Source: Phoronis australis
Taxonomy: Eukaryota; Phoronida; Phoronidae
Reading direction: 5' to 3'
Length of the DNA stretch: 64,000 bases
Assembly (NCBI GenBank): GCA_002633005.1
Contig: NMRA01000399.1
Location: 187,720 to 251,719 of the forward strand
Shown here piece by piece: positions 25,395 through 37,031 of the stretch. Each line of letters starts with the position of its first letter. Within the stretch, counting starts at the first letter, position 1. The position numbers and the translations under genes were made by a program. The notes under the pieces are model-generated. The model was not told the origin of the DNA, did not search any database, and worked only from the letters and a program-made list of their open reading frames with translations.

Positions 25395-26260
25395 TACTGT
25401 AAACTCGCGGGTTAATGCCCATGCCCGTGTAATCACCAATCCCCGAGTTTTGGTCAATTTTTGGTTTAAGCGCCCTCTGCTTGGGTAATTGCCAGTCTCC
25501 TACTTCCTGCTAATTTCCATGTAAGCGTATATATTTCAAACGCACATATTTCAAGCGTACATATTTCAAGCGTACATATTTCAAGCATACATATTTCAAG
25601 CGTGCATATTTCAGGTAATCACCCATCCCAACTTACTACTTACAGAACTTGCGCTTGAACTCGTGCTTTTGTTCACAGCTTCGCCTCAGGCTCAGACTTC
25701 CGTGTTTGTGGAAACACGGCGTGCTTACTCCTGCGTACAATTGCCTCGAAAAGCATGTCTTTCAGCCAGCGCTTGTGGAATAACTCAAGCGCTGCAACCA
25801 CCTTTTTTAAACTTATCAACTGATCTCTTTTGTTAAATTAATATCGGCCTAATCCGTAGATTTTTATACAAGTGACGCTAGTGTATCACACGGTTAGGCG
25901 TACAACGACCTGGAAGTCACCTGCATAGGTTGTCTAGGTGACAAATTTTCGAATTACCTCGTCTAAATTTTTTCGTACCAGACACCATTTCCGATGATTT
26001 TTCGAGTTCAGTAGATCAAATTTTTTTATTGTTTGGTGAGAACAGGTAAAAGTTCTAAACATTGCCATGTATCTTCAGATGGAGCACTTAACTTTGCGAG
26101 ATTTTTTACCAGTATTTGAATTGACCAATTAATCTAACCCCCCTCTTGTTGTAATTGCACACGCGCTGACCACGTGATTTTGATAGATTTGTTTCCTGGG
26201 TCAACTCAGATTTGAATCGAACAATTATTCACACCCCCTTTCAATGCGAGTAGTTCATCC
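25395..26260 (+). mobile_element. Transposon fragment, family T1, left end
   Basis: Starts TACTGTAAACTCGCGGGTTA, close to the left terminus of the element at 43725 (ACCGTAAATGTTCGGGTTAA). Subterminal sequence includes GGTTTAAGCGCCCTCTGC and a 15-bp array. Internal sequence from 25791 matches 17480-17700. The right end was not found; a tRNA-like unit lies where homology stops. There is no transposase frame. Confidence 0.55.
25531..25614. repeat. 15-bp minisatellite, 5.6 copies
   Basis: Tandem ATATTTCAAGCGTAC in the subterminal part of the T1 fragment. Confidence 0.95.
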
Positions 26261-26467
26261 CGTTCAATCCGCCATCTTCTTGATCACATCACGTGACCTA
26301 ATGAATATAAGTCCGAAAAGATTTCTGCCCCCGACCGGGACTCGAACCCAGGACCTTCTGCTAACCGTGCAGATGCTCTAGCCTGACTGAGCCATCGGGA
26401 CCACTGGTCAGACACAGAAATCCAATCGGGATGAACTACTCGCAATAGAGCATCTGCACGGTTAGCA
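26246..26467. repeat. Inverted repeat enclosing the tRNA-like unit
   Basis: TGCGAGTAGTTCATCCCG near 26246-26265 is repeated inverted as CGGGATGAACTACTCGCA near 26427-26444 (18 bp perfect). Immediately after the second arm, TAGAGCATCTGCACGGTTAG (26445-26464) repeats part of the tRNA-like unit in the opposite orientation, so the whole is a foldback with one complete and one partial tRNA-like arm. Confidence 0.75.
26328..26401 (-). tRNA. tRNA-like cloverleaf (Thr-GGT-like), probably a tRNA-derived repeat or pseudogene
   Basis: On the minus strand a 74-nt cloverleaf can be drawn: acceptor GTCCCGA/TCGGGGG (one mismatch at pair 1), D stem GCTC/GAGC, anticodon stem TCTGC/GCAGA, 7-nt loop ACGGTTA, 5-nt variable region, and T stem CTGGG/CCCGG around TTCGAGT. 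A-box (TGGCTCAGTCAGG) and B-box (GGTTCGAGTCC) sequences are intact. The loop would place GGT as anticodon, but base 33 is C instead of U and base 37 is T instead of a purine, so a working tRNA is doubtful. It lies inside a short inverted repeat next to a transposon fragment, which suits a SINE head. Confidence 0.55.
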
Positions 26468-26469
26468 AA

Positions 26470-28080
26470 TGACAGAAAAACAAATTGAGTGTAATGAAGA
26501 CCACCATTATTAAGAAAGTAGTTCTAGCTATTACCATTCCACTTCATTAGCTCAGACCTGCATCAATACAAAGGGCGTGCTGAATAGGGATGGTAAAAGG
26601 TATCTGGGCCTTAGGGACTTAGAGCAGTGACCAGTGTAAGTGAGAAATTCTCCACACGAAGGCGGAAGACTGGTCCAAGTGCTCACAGCAAGTGAAATAC
26701 TATATTTCTTGGAGCTGACTTCATGCTGTACTGTGTAACTTAAGCCAAGATTGTTTTATAAATAATAACATTGAAAACACATGTAAATTAAAATGTTTGT
26801 CATTGTTATCATTATTAACAAAATAAAATATCGCAATTTTTAGCTTGATTGATCATACGTGTATAGATTCTATTTCGTACAGCCATGAGATTTCCAGCTG
26901 CATTTGTCAAGCATAACAATGTGACGTTTTATAAAGGGAGCCAGCCCTCCTTCTAAGCAAAATGCAGTGGAAAAAAAGAAACACCACACAAATTATGAGG
27001 AAAACAAGAGAAGGCGAGATTTTGAATCTGATTAGCACAAGGGGCGGGCCTGGCTTCAAGACACAGGAGACGGCGTAGTTACTGTGTTGGATGACATATC
27101 GTCTCGTGTAGACAGCCAGCTAGCTCTAGGAAGACTATTGTCAAAATACACTGTGTTGAACTCCAACAGTCCTCGATGTTGCACACAGCCCGATTACTTC
27201 TGCTTGTCACCTCGCCGTGAAACTTAAAAGTATCAACATGTAGAGCTAAAAACCCGCGATGCATGCAAAATTTAGGAGTCAACCGCCAATCATCTTGCCC
27301 GGTGCAGCTGTTTAAATGAATAACAATCTAATAAACGTCATTCTTTCGGGCCATTCTCTGCCTTTTGTAACAAAGAAAAGTATGTCGTCTTTTTGAAAAC
27401 CGTACACTCATGACACGCGCATATGCCATTTCCCACAGCTTTACGACATCTCTCGGGAGAAGATGACAGCAAAATTTGTTCTCGGAAATTTGGTATTAAA
27501 ATATTAAAAATTTATAATGAAGTGAAACCAATTACAATAATTTGTTGCGACATGTACACAACCTCATGAAAGAACGACAGTTGATTGAAGAATCGGCGCA
27601 CAAAGAAACTGGCCAATGGGTCACGCAACATTTCATGGCGCTGAAAGCCAACGCAAAGATGGCTCTGCAATTTTAGCAGCAGAATAATGGTAGAACGCCA
27701 ATTATTCCAAAACCGGTAAATAATTTAGTTTACTCAAGGAAGAGTGTAGTTTTTAATGACACTAATTTTGTGTCAGATTTTATCTAGTCAGTCTTTTACC
27801 CACATTGGCGCATAGCTGAGTATGTAGGTTTACACCAAGGCTATGTCTTGCATTGCCAGGAATTCATCCACGTCGAAAGTTTCTTGGTAGGAATTCTGCA
27901 TTTTCTAAAAATGATACTAGCCCTAATAGATGGCGACATCAACTGAACACAGGAAACGATCATTTTATTGACGTTGGCAACAAGTTTGTGGTGACCAACG
28001 CAAAACGACTGGGCGACTGAACTTTGGGCTGGGCGAGTAAATTTTCTGGCTCACTCCCCCAGCTGGTGAGCGGAGTTTTG
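26470..28080. other. Non-coding stretch, nothing recognised
   Basis: Slightly GC-richer near 26990-27700 but without an exon I can support. Frames such as minus 27079-27282 have no splice context or motif. Confidence 0.4.
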
Positions 28081-28101
28081 AAACCTGGGTATATCCCTGA
28101 A

Positions 28102-28312
28102 ACCCTGGTAATGACAGTGCTGAGCCATATTCTATTACAAACCCTGGTAATGACAGTGCTAAGCCATATTCTATTACAAACCCTAGTAATGACAGTGCTG
28201 AGCCATATTCTATTACAAACCCTGGTAATGACAGTGCTGAGCCATATTCTATTACAAACCCTAGTAATGACAGTCCTGAGCCATATTCTATTACGAACCC
28301 TGGTAATGACAG
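28102..28312. repeat. 39-bp minisatellite, about 5.5 copies
   Basis: The unit begins ACCCTGGTAATGACAGTGCT. Because 39 is divisible by 3, both strands stay open across it, giving false ORFs of 119-145 codons. Confidence 0.95.
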
Positions 28313-30167
28313 GTTGGCTTCCACAGGACCATATCACTTCTTTCCCATCCATGCAATCTTGTTTCTTGTCAGATTTTAGGAAAGTGCATCTTAACATAAC
28401 TAACTTTCTTTACATAAGAACTGTCATTACTAGAGTTTGCTGTGAATGTTAACAAGAATATTCTCATTTCTTGCTTTTGAAATGGATTCATGAAAACAGC
28501 ATTTTACGAGGAAGAGATATTCTCCAACTTCTTACGGCTACGTAAGGGACCCTCGAAAAATTCCAAAATTCGGCTAACGTCGAAAAATCTTATCTCAGAA
28601 ACAGCTGATCCTATTCATATGAACCTTTCAGATAGCTTTAAGCACGCTCCTCCAAAACACTGTTAGCAATTGTTTTTAAAATGTTTCACTTTTGCATGTG
28701 GGGCAATTAAATAAGAATTTTATGATTTTCATTAAAAATATAATAAATAAACATAAAATGAGAATCAAGTGATTGTTTAAAAACTTGGAATACCATTTTT
28801 GAGAACTCATCTAAAATTTTATACTTTCCTTCTTACTAAAAAGAACTAAAAACACCTGGTTACATGACCCAAATTACTAAAAACACCTGGTTACATGACC
28901 CAAATTAATGACCGATAGGTAAAAAATCGAAAATAAATGTCTATACAAGCTTTCTTCTTTCAGAATATACACTTTTGCTAAAATTTATAGTTTTGTAGAC
29001 ACTTGTGAATAATGTTCCACATAACCTTCACTAGGTGAAAACACACATGGGGAGATGCCACCAAGAGGGTTCACATTTTTGCTGACTTCAGCTCTAAAAA
29101 TCTTTTTGTGATGTTAACATATAAGAAATTTCTCTTTTCAAGAGAAATTGAATCTGAGAGCCATCTGTTGGTCCATGCTGATACCAAAATTTAAATTGGC
29201 TATAAAACCACGTTCTGTCTATGTAGCAGACTTTTTATTTAGATCACTAATTGTTCTAGAATTGTTCTTAAGAAGTCGATGATGTCTGTGTTTGCCAAGA
29301 GCTGGCAACTGGTAATTCCTTGAGCCTATAATCAGTACATAAAATGCTACCTTATGACAAGCCAATTTGTTGTCAAAGCATGGTCACATGATATCACAAG
29401 CCAATTAGTTGTCAAAGTGTGGTCACATGATATCACATGCTGTCAGTGCTTTTGGAGCCCTAAAATTAACTCTAATTTGAATAAGGAACAATTTGAGACC
29501 AATTTCATACAGCTAAGTGGTCTAAATGATAAGTTGGATTTTCTGATGGAAGTCAATGGCCGCCATTTTATAATCAAAGACTGATAGACTAATTGCTCAG
29601 TGTACCTCAGGATCACCAATAATCTTCATTCACTGGAGAAATGTGCAAAACCCCTCAGAAAACCATCAGAAGCTTGTTCAATAGCGAGTCAGTGTACATG
29701 TGATCACGCTTCCCCCCTTCATGAACAGTAATGTGACGACAGTGCTCGCAAGCGTACATGATACTTCTGTCGACTTATTCGTTTAGCATTCCATGATGTG
29801 ACTGAATCACCTTAAAATTTAAAAGTTTTAAGGTGATTCAGCAATGACAATGACTCCAACAGTAAACACATTAAAAGTATACATCTTGATACGAATGAGA
29901 AGATTGTACAACCTACCTATGTATTTATGGCAAATTTAGTTCAAGAATTATAGAAAATAAATTAATTAAAATAGCTTGCTTTCCATAAAAGAGTACTTTT
30001 TGTTTTTGGTCACTCAAGCGAATGCATGTATTTTGCTAAATATGTGAACATGGCAAATAAAAAGGTTCTCATAAATGCTCTCAATTGTTTTCTCATTGCT
30101 TTTATTTGTTTAGGATAAAAGCACAAATCATGTTGTCCGGCATCAGTGGGATAACACCACAATAAGA
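28313..30167. other. Non-coding stretch with two small tandem duplications
   Basis: Two copies of AAAAACACCTGGTTACATGA (32-bp unit, about 28850-28910) and two of a 43-bp unit containing GCCAAT.*GTTGTCAAAG (about 29357-29435). A short palindrome, TTAAGGTGATTCAG with its inverse, lies at about 29803-29842. No gene supported. Confidence 0.55.
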
Positions 30168-30510
30168 TTGACTTACATGAATATGACCCAGGTCACCATC
30201 AACTCACCACTAATTGCAGTTGGATTTTTTCCTTTAACTAACGTTCATGATTGTGCTAGTAATGAATCTGGCAATATCCTCAAACCAGAAACGGGTGAAG
30301 ACAGGCAAGGTCTAGTCAATACGTCAATAGGAAGCTACGGGACATCTTCCACACCTCCCAGAGAAAAGTCCAACGACAGAAAAGACATCACACTATCTCT
30401 GGCAATAACAGCTAAAAATTTCCAATATCCGCTGGTACAATTGGGAAGTCCTGTTGTAGATAAACTTGTTTACAACATAGAAAAACTTCTTGAACCTCAA
30501 AAACGAAATG
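30168..30510 (+). CDS. Unidentified open frame, possible internal exon
   Basis: Open for about 115 codons and not made of repeats. Readings include NESGNILKPETGEDRQG, SSTPPREKSNDRKDITL and LVQLGSPVVDKLVYNIEKLL. Possible acceptors are ATGACCCAG| (about 30191), AATTGCAG| (about 30219) and TGTGCTAG| (about 30260). A moderate donor, ATGG|GTAACA, follows at about 30511, just before the stop. The hydrophilic middle and amphipathic tail look protein-like, but I recognise no family and the linked exons are not identifiable. Confidence 0.3.
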
Positions 30511-30535
30511 GGTAACATTCAGTCAGTGCTGCTTG

Positions 30536-31018
30536 TCCTCTGTGAGTGATACATTCACAGCTTTTCTTGGCACAAAAACTCTTGCCATGTTGGTAACACT
30601 GCCACTGGCATCAATCCCTCAAGTGTTCCATCTGGCATCACTGAAGATGCTGCCAATGCCAAACATCTGTTGGCGCACAACAGGACACCATCCATGCAGA
30701 GATGCTATTTCATACTGACTTGTTTCTCATGACTTGCCCAGTGGTATAGTCTATCTTCTTTGACAAGGTTGGAATTTTACGTCACAGCCCATGGGCAAAG
30801 AACATGTTTGACATTCAAAGTGTAACAGCTTCTGTCAATTATAATACTCAAGCATGAAATCAAATCCTGGTACTTGCAATGTAGGAACAAAAAGTTCTGG
30901 TTGAGAGCCACAAGTTGGGAGGTGTTGGTTGAAAATGCCAACCATGCTACTGCAGTTTATAAATCAATGTTGAGGAATGCAGGGGACCAACAAGATGACT
31001 GGGCACAAACACCCTGAA
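30536..31018 (+). pseudogene. Possible decayed coding sequence
   Basis: Two protein-like open stretches follow each other in different frames. One reads GNTATGINPSSVPSGITED and onward to MQRCYF (about 30545-30715); the other reads WYLQCRNKKFWLRATSWEV and ends DDWAQTP (about 30865-31015). Stops and frame changes separate them. This looks like a dead gene fragment, perhaps from a mobile element, but composition alone supports the claim. Confidence 0.2.
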
Positions 31019-31019
31019 A

Positions 31020-33720
31020 GCTTCATTTGTCGTCATTCCTCAGTAGAGGCAAAAAATCCAGAATCCCAGAAATTTCACATGAATCTTTTTACAGGAATTA
31101 TTTTCTGTAATCTGCCATGATAAATAAATCCCTCCCCATTAATCCTGCGAATTTTGGTGGAACTCAGAACCTCAGCAAATTTGTAAAGCAATGCAAAAAC
31201 CCTTCTGTGTAAATTTTGCGTGAAAAGTATGAGGATTAATTCAGGTAATTTTCACAGGCATTTGGTAGAGGAACTACATTCGAAGGACGAGCAATGTAGC
31301 CTATCAGCTGCTAAGTCTTAAAAACCAGCTTATGCAATTCAATCATTTAGTTCTGTCCTAATAAATCACTGTCAAAATGTAACTAAATATACAAGTAAAC
31401 ACTTCAACAGTTCTACAAATCCTCAAGAGTCACTCATGTTTACAATTGCCAGTATACATATCATTGAGTTAATTCAGTCTTGACCTTTAGACAATTAGCA
31501 AATTTCAGTGAATGCCTGCTTAAGACAAAAAGTGATTTACACCAATGTCACAAGTGCCTCAACATGTATGTACATACCGATTTAACTCACCAAATTGTAG
31601 ACAAAACTAATCACCAAAACCTTTCAATTTTCATGTTTCAAAGGCTTTTAACATTGTTTTGAATGTTGGAAATTCTTCAAAACAAGCTTTTACGGTGGCT
31701 ATATGAGGAATCTTTGAACACAAGAAAGCCTTTTTGGTGCTACTTATGTTTTATAAAAATAGAATTAATTTCACTCGTCCATCAAATTGTGTTCCCAATA
31801 GGATAGATTTTACACAAGTTCAATTCATTCAATACAAAATCAGATTGGCAGTGTTTATTAAATCAAAAACACTGCTATGAAATTGGCTGATAAGCAAATA
31901 ATGGGTGAACTTACAATTACAAATGTTTGTCCCTAAGAAAGTGTGGTCATTCACCATTCAAAATACATTGTTTGAATTTTCTTCCTATTTCTATTTTCTT
32001 CGACAGACTCAGCCCTTTCATGAGATGATACAACACAAAGTTGGTAATTTATTAATCTATTTCACAACAACATCAATTCATGATCAGTGCTTTTAGAAAT
32101 GATAGTCAGTGGGAAAGTCTAACTTAGGTAAGGTTAGATATTGATGTGGATGCTAGAAACATCCCATAGATGGCACTTGGGGTGTCAAAGTAGTTGCACC
32201 AGTCTGAAAACCAATATCAGCCATGCTCTCTTCATAAAGATCCACAAAGGGCCCTGGCAGACAGTGATGCAGACACAAACATTGCCAATAGGTGGTGCCA
32301 CAGCAGTCAGACTTAAGTACAGAAATTAGTGCGAGTTGTGCTCTCCTCAATAGGAACACATCTACCAAATTTCATGACAGCTGTTTTGCAGGTTGATAAG
32401 CACATGCTAAAAATAACTAAAAAATAATAAAATGGCCCACATCTGTCTAAAGTTGCATAGGTGTTGTCATAGAAACTTTTTTGTTCAATATCCTAAAGAT
32501 TTGTCAAGGACACAAAAAAGTAAAATTGCCACTAGGGGACACTGAGGTAGTCGGATCGGTCAAGTATTTAACACAGCTCCCCCCAAATTTCCTGTCCACC
32601 AATATAAAACAAACAGGCTGTAGTGAAAATGAATACAAACAAATAAATTGAATTGATTGCATTCCAAGACCCATTGGCAAGCGATCAATACAGAGAAAGA
32701 CCTTTGACGATTGTTGACGTTTTTTCACAAATTATGGCAATAAAGAAACCTTTGTCAACAAATACTAATCAATATCAGGAAGTAATTTTAACCCAGTTAT
32801 TATGATATACTTGTGCAAAGCATGGTTTCATCTTTTGCTCAATCAGTATACATAAATATTTGATGTTGCTTACCCCATTACTGTGTATCTCAATGTACTC
32901 AAATGAGAATACATTACAACTTATATCCCATATATCTTTGCTTGTTACTCTGCCAACTGACAATAACTACAATGTTGAAGACCATATTAATGGGGACAGG
33001 GTAAAAAGTGCTGGCATATGCTGTTTAGAGGGCTATCACAAGAGCTTGTCCTTTGAAAATTATAGTTGGGCCCCCCTCAACATCCTAGATCCGCTAGTAA
33101 CCCAGTTAAAGCACTCACTTTCACCCCCCCCCCCTTGTACCATCTCCACTGCATACAAACTTATGGGAAGACTAAAATCAAGGGATGGCAATGACAAATT
33201 CAACTTCATCAAACTCCAATTCTGACAAGAACTTTGTCCATTAGTATGCCACAGTTGGATGGAGTTCAGTTAAAGACTTTCTTGTTTGTTTTTTGATAAG
33301 CACTACGTACTCTATTAATAGTGCACGCAAATTTGTAAACATCTAAAGGCTTTGACGAAATCAGAAATTTCCGACAACATTGTACAGTATTTAATGTCTT
33401 TTGATTAAGTCCATTTAATGCCAGATCCTCGACATGACGAAGTAATGAAAATTTGCAATATTAAGAACAGAAAATCAATGATGACCAGAAAAGGCATCTC
33501 AATTCCAGTTTATGGGGCAAATTTAGCCGACACATCTCTATCCAATAATCAATAAATACCTTGATTAAAACAGTTTTTCATGGCCTAGATGACAGTGCAT
33601 GGTTTATTTGTGAATCATAACAACGAGCATAAACCAACAATCGGTCTTGCATACAGTATATTTTTCATATCCAAAATAAGAAGTTCTTCAAGTCATTTTA
33701 TGGCAGAGGCACATGTAGCT
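31020..33720. other. Non-coding stretch including a relative of the CTCF-like array
   Basis: Apart from 32141-32560 I see only short frames. A poly-C run (about 33123-33134) lies in a 121-codon frame (32860-33225) that has no splice support. Confidence 0.4.
32141..32560 (+). repeat. Second, smaller copy of the CTCF-like-core repeat
   Basis: Shares the cores ATTGCCAATAGGTGGTGCCA (about 32281) and TTGCCACTAGGGGACAC (about 32526), and the word CCAAATTTCATGA, with the array at 15960-17250, in the same orientation. Confidence 0.7.
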
Positions 33721-33729
33721 TTGGGGTTC

Positions 33730-34112
33730 ACCATGTGTATGTATGTATGTATGTGTATATTTAGTTCACTATGTGTATGTATGTATGTGTATATTAAGTT
33801 CACTATGTGTATGTATGTATGTGTATATCAAGTTCACTATGTGTATGTATGTGTGTGTATATTAAGTTCACTATGTGTATGTATGTATGTGTATATCAAG
33901 TTCACTATGTGTATGTATGTATGTGTGTACTAAGTTCACTATGTGTATGCATGTATGTGTATATTAAGTTCACTATGTGTATGTATGTATGTGTATATTT
34001 AGTTCACTATGTGTATGCATGTATGTGTATATTAAGTTCACTATGTGTATGTATGTATGTGTATATTTAGTTCACTATGAGAATGTATGTATGTATGTAT
34101 GTGTACATTTAT
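33730..34112. repeat. TATG-rich minisatellite, about 10 copies
   Basis: Units of about 36-38 bp built from (GTAT)n plus TAAGTTCACTATGTG. The long Met/Tyr/Val/Cys frames across it are repeat translations. Confidence 0.95.
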
Positions 34113-34479
34113 TCATTATAGTGACAAGTACAATTAATTCAAACAGTGATATAACATTCCTAAGAAAGGTAACGTAGAAAATAAATCCGAAACTAAAAGA
34201 GGCGATCCAGATACACTTGTTTGTCGAAAGTAGAATAAATATATGTAAATAAAACAACAAAAATGGATCACTGAAATTTTCGGATATAATAACATCCTTG
34301 TCGACAGAAACAGTAACAAAGTAAAATCAAACACTATATGACAATTGACATCTGATATATGGCGTAATGAACGTGATACATTGTTGCACAAAAATTAAAG
34401 GATACAATTTAAGAAGTCTTTTTGTTCAATCCATTAGGTTCAAGTGTGTTGAGGTTATTTACCCAAAATTGTTTTCTTT

Positions 34480-34545
34480 TGAGCCTGTGTGGGGTACTGG
34501 TGTGTTGGAGTTTGAGTCTGTGAGGGGTACTTGGGTGTTGGAGTT
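34480..34545. repeat. Short imperfect duplication
   Basis: GAGCCTGTGTGGGGTACTGG and GAGTCTGTGAGGGGTACTTG occur 36 bp apart, each followed by GTGTTGGAGTTT. Confidence 0.7.
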
Positions 34546-34999
34546 TCTCTATTATTTGTACAGAAAGATCTTGTAGATTATATTTTTTGGAATAGAAATG
34601 ATTATACCTATAGTATCAGAAATGTTTTTATGTATTATGATAAATCTATGATTGCGAAACCGAGTTTGAAGATTATGTTGAGTTAAAAAAGATAAGTACT
34701 CAGCCCAGTTGGGCTTATTAGTCACTTTAACTACACAACTCAGATGCGCCATAATGCGATGGTTTCCAAGTTCAAACGCAGACTTGATATATTTGGCGAA
34801 TTTCCTAGGTATATACTGAAACAAGTTTTAAATTTGTATCTAGACTTACAAAATTTGCGAAGTTTTGGACTTAAAGTGAAATATCATGAAATAGAATACA
34901 TCTCAGGGACAATCAAATACAAAATGTAGCTCATCCTCCGCAGAATCAGGTGTTCCCGCAATGCATCTGAGGACACACAACCAAAAACAGAGCTGTTTT

Positions 35000-35290
35000 T
35001 GTTTGCACTTCTATAAAAATCAAGAAGTCAGGAGGGGCAGCAAATTTTTAGTAGCTCACTATTTTCAAAAAAGAAAGTCCACCAGTGACGAGCAAAAAAC
35101 GCATTTTACATACCACTCGACACTACGGCAGCGTTTCAAAACTTGCCTCGTGCATTTGTGCGGCTTTTTAACAAACAACACAGGAAACCTTGACTGAAAT
35201 CGATGTGGACGGCCATTTTGTTTAAACAGAGAACGTGGGTCTCAAGCTGAGTTGTGGTAAAGACCAGAACAAATTGAACTTTTTTGATCT
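35000..35290 (-). repeat. Dispersed repeat R1, copy 2 (inverted)
   Basis: The reverse complement of 35190-35285 (AAAATGGCCGTCCACATCGA, TTTCAGTCAAGG) matches 1190-1250 and 61900-61960. Further in, GTGAGCTACTAAAAATTTGCTGC aligns with 1373-1395. Confidence 0.65.
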
Positions 35291-35317
35291 TAACACATGA
35301 GATGCCACTTGAATTCT

Positions 35318-35870
35318 GCGACTTAGTATATGACTTTAGGACAACTGCCTGAAAACTGTGACTTAGTATATGACTTTAGGACCACTGCCTGCAAACCGTG
35401 ACTTAGTATATGACTTTAGGACCACTGCCTGAAAACTGTGACTTAGTATATGACTTCAGGACCACTGCCTGCAAACTGTGACTTAGTATATGACTTTAGG
35501 ACCACTGCCTGCAAACTGTGACTTAGTATATGAATCAGGACCACTACCTGCAAACTGTGACTTAGTATATTACTTTAAGACCACTGCCTGCAAACTGTGA
35601 TTTAGTATATGACTTTAGGACCACTGCCTGCAAACTGTGACTTAGTATATGACTTTAGGACCACTGCCTGCAAACTGTGACTTAGTATATGACTTTAGGA
35701 CCACTGCCTGCAAACTGTGACTTAGTATATGACTTTAGGACCACTGCCTGCAAACTGTGACTTAGTATATGACTTTAGGACCACAGCCTGAAAACTGTGA
35801 CTTAGCATATTACTTTAGGACCACTGCCTGCAAACTGTGACTTAGTATATTACTTTAAGACCACTGTCTG
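35318..35870. repeat. 40-bp minisatellite, about 14 copies
   Basis: Units of TGTGACTTAGTATATGACTT plus TAGGACCACTGCCTGCAAAC. Single-base variants, such as TATATTACTTTAAG, recur in non-adjacent copies, consistent with segmental duplication within the array. Confidence 0.95.
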
Positions 35871-36175
35871 TTATGGGATACAAGATGTATTGTACACAAG
35901 TCAAGAAGCCCAGTCAGGTTATGCAACACAAGTTGAGACAATCAACAATGGAACAACACTTGCACTTTGCATTAATTCTCTTTACATTAGTAGTAGTTAC
36001 ACAATGTTTGCCATTCAAACAATGAGAAGATTCAGCTTTTAATGACAAATTTAATTTTTAGTCGCAACTATCTAAAATAGGTAGGAAAGAATGTAGTCAC
36101 AAACAGCTAGCGGTTCTCTCACACACATCTCTGTTCTATAATCCTCAAACATAAAAGCTGGTTCAGAAGTCAAGA

Positions 36176-36360
36176 GGCTGATACAATGGTGTATTGCAAT
36201 CCCAACCAATAGAAGGTATTCACACTGATTGGGAAGGCTGATACAATGGTGTATTGCAATCCCAACCAATAGAAGGTATTCACACTGATTGGGAAGGCTG
36301 ATACAATGGTGAATTGCAATCCCAACCAATAGAAGGTATTCACACTGATTGGGAAGGCTG
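36176..36360. repeat. 60-bp tandem repeat, 3 copies
   Basis: Three almost identical units starting GGCTGATACAATGGTG. The length is divisible by 3, which makes the minus strand open for 99 codons without being a gene. Confidence 0.95.
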
Positions 36361-36660
36361 ATGTACCTCATTGCCTAATAGTCTTGCCTTCAGTCACTTA
36401 ACACATTCAATTAACAACATCTCATGCCCACTAGGAGATCTAATGTGAGAGCAGCTGCTCCTCAACTTTAGCTCAGCTTCCTGCCGCATTTATTGTAATT
36501 CTTAACTTAAATAGCACATAATATGGTGGTCAAGCGAAATTCTATTTGTCCAATTTCTTCAAAAAAATAAAGATCAGGACACTTTTGGTCCGTTTCTATC
36601 ATTGCTTGTGTAAATGTCATCAAACAACATATACAGAGGTTTTTACTATTTGCAGGCAAG

Positions 36661-36700
36661 TGATTGGTTCTGATTGGTTCTGATTGGTTCTGATTAGTTC
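36661..36700. repeat. 10-bp repeat of inverted CCAAT boxes, 4 copies
   Basis: TGATTGGTTC three times plus TGATTAGTTC. ATTGG is an inverted CCAAT box. Confidence 0.9.
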
Positions 36701-36992
36701 TTTAGCCAGCTAAACACGGTGAAATACAGCTTACATTTATGATGCATTTATCAAGGCTTGGAATTTTCCGCAGAAACGCCGATTTCCGCTTTTTTCTTTT
36801 AGCCCCTCCGCATATTTTCATTACACTTCCGCGGAAAAAATCGGATTTGCCATGAAACTATTGCAGCAAATTGGTTTCTCACCGCAGCGTTGACGACGGC
36901 TCGAAAAGCGAAAACTGCTCTTTATGTTTCAGAAGAACGAAAATTGTAATTGCAGATGACAGGCACTCGAATTTCTCGATGACTCGTAACCA

Positions 36993-37031
36993 TATATAAG
37001 AAACATGCTTTCTTAGTAGTGAGTGACGTCA
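36993..37031 (+). promoter_or_regulatory. Candidate core promoter: TATA box and CRE
   Basis: TATATAAG at 36993-37000 lies 24 bp before a perfect cAMP-response palindrome, TGACGTCA (37024-37031). Tandem inverted CCAAT boxes are about 300 bp upstream, and an ATGGCG start (37091) opens a 10-codon frame with a donor-like CG|GTGACA. The surrounding 300 bp is GC-richer. No downstream exon was found, so this could be chance. Confidence 0.25.

Noticed and set aside
27960-28452. Frames of 119-145 codons on both strands
   Set aside because: Produced by the 39-bp array, which has no stops on either strand.
32860-33225. 121-codon plus-strand frame
   Set aside because: Crosses a poly-C run, lacks splice signals and shows no domain.
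33589-34177. Met/Tyr/Cys/Val-rich frames
   Set aside because: Produced by the TATG-rich array.
35318-35870. CRISPR-like regular repeat array
   Set aside because: Repeats are directly adjacent with no unique spacers, and the window is eukaryotic; these are minisatellites.
36072-36371. 99-codon minus-strand frame with a perfect 20-residue repeat
   Set aside because: The 60-bp tandem repeat, divisible by three; not a protein repeat domain.
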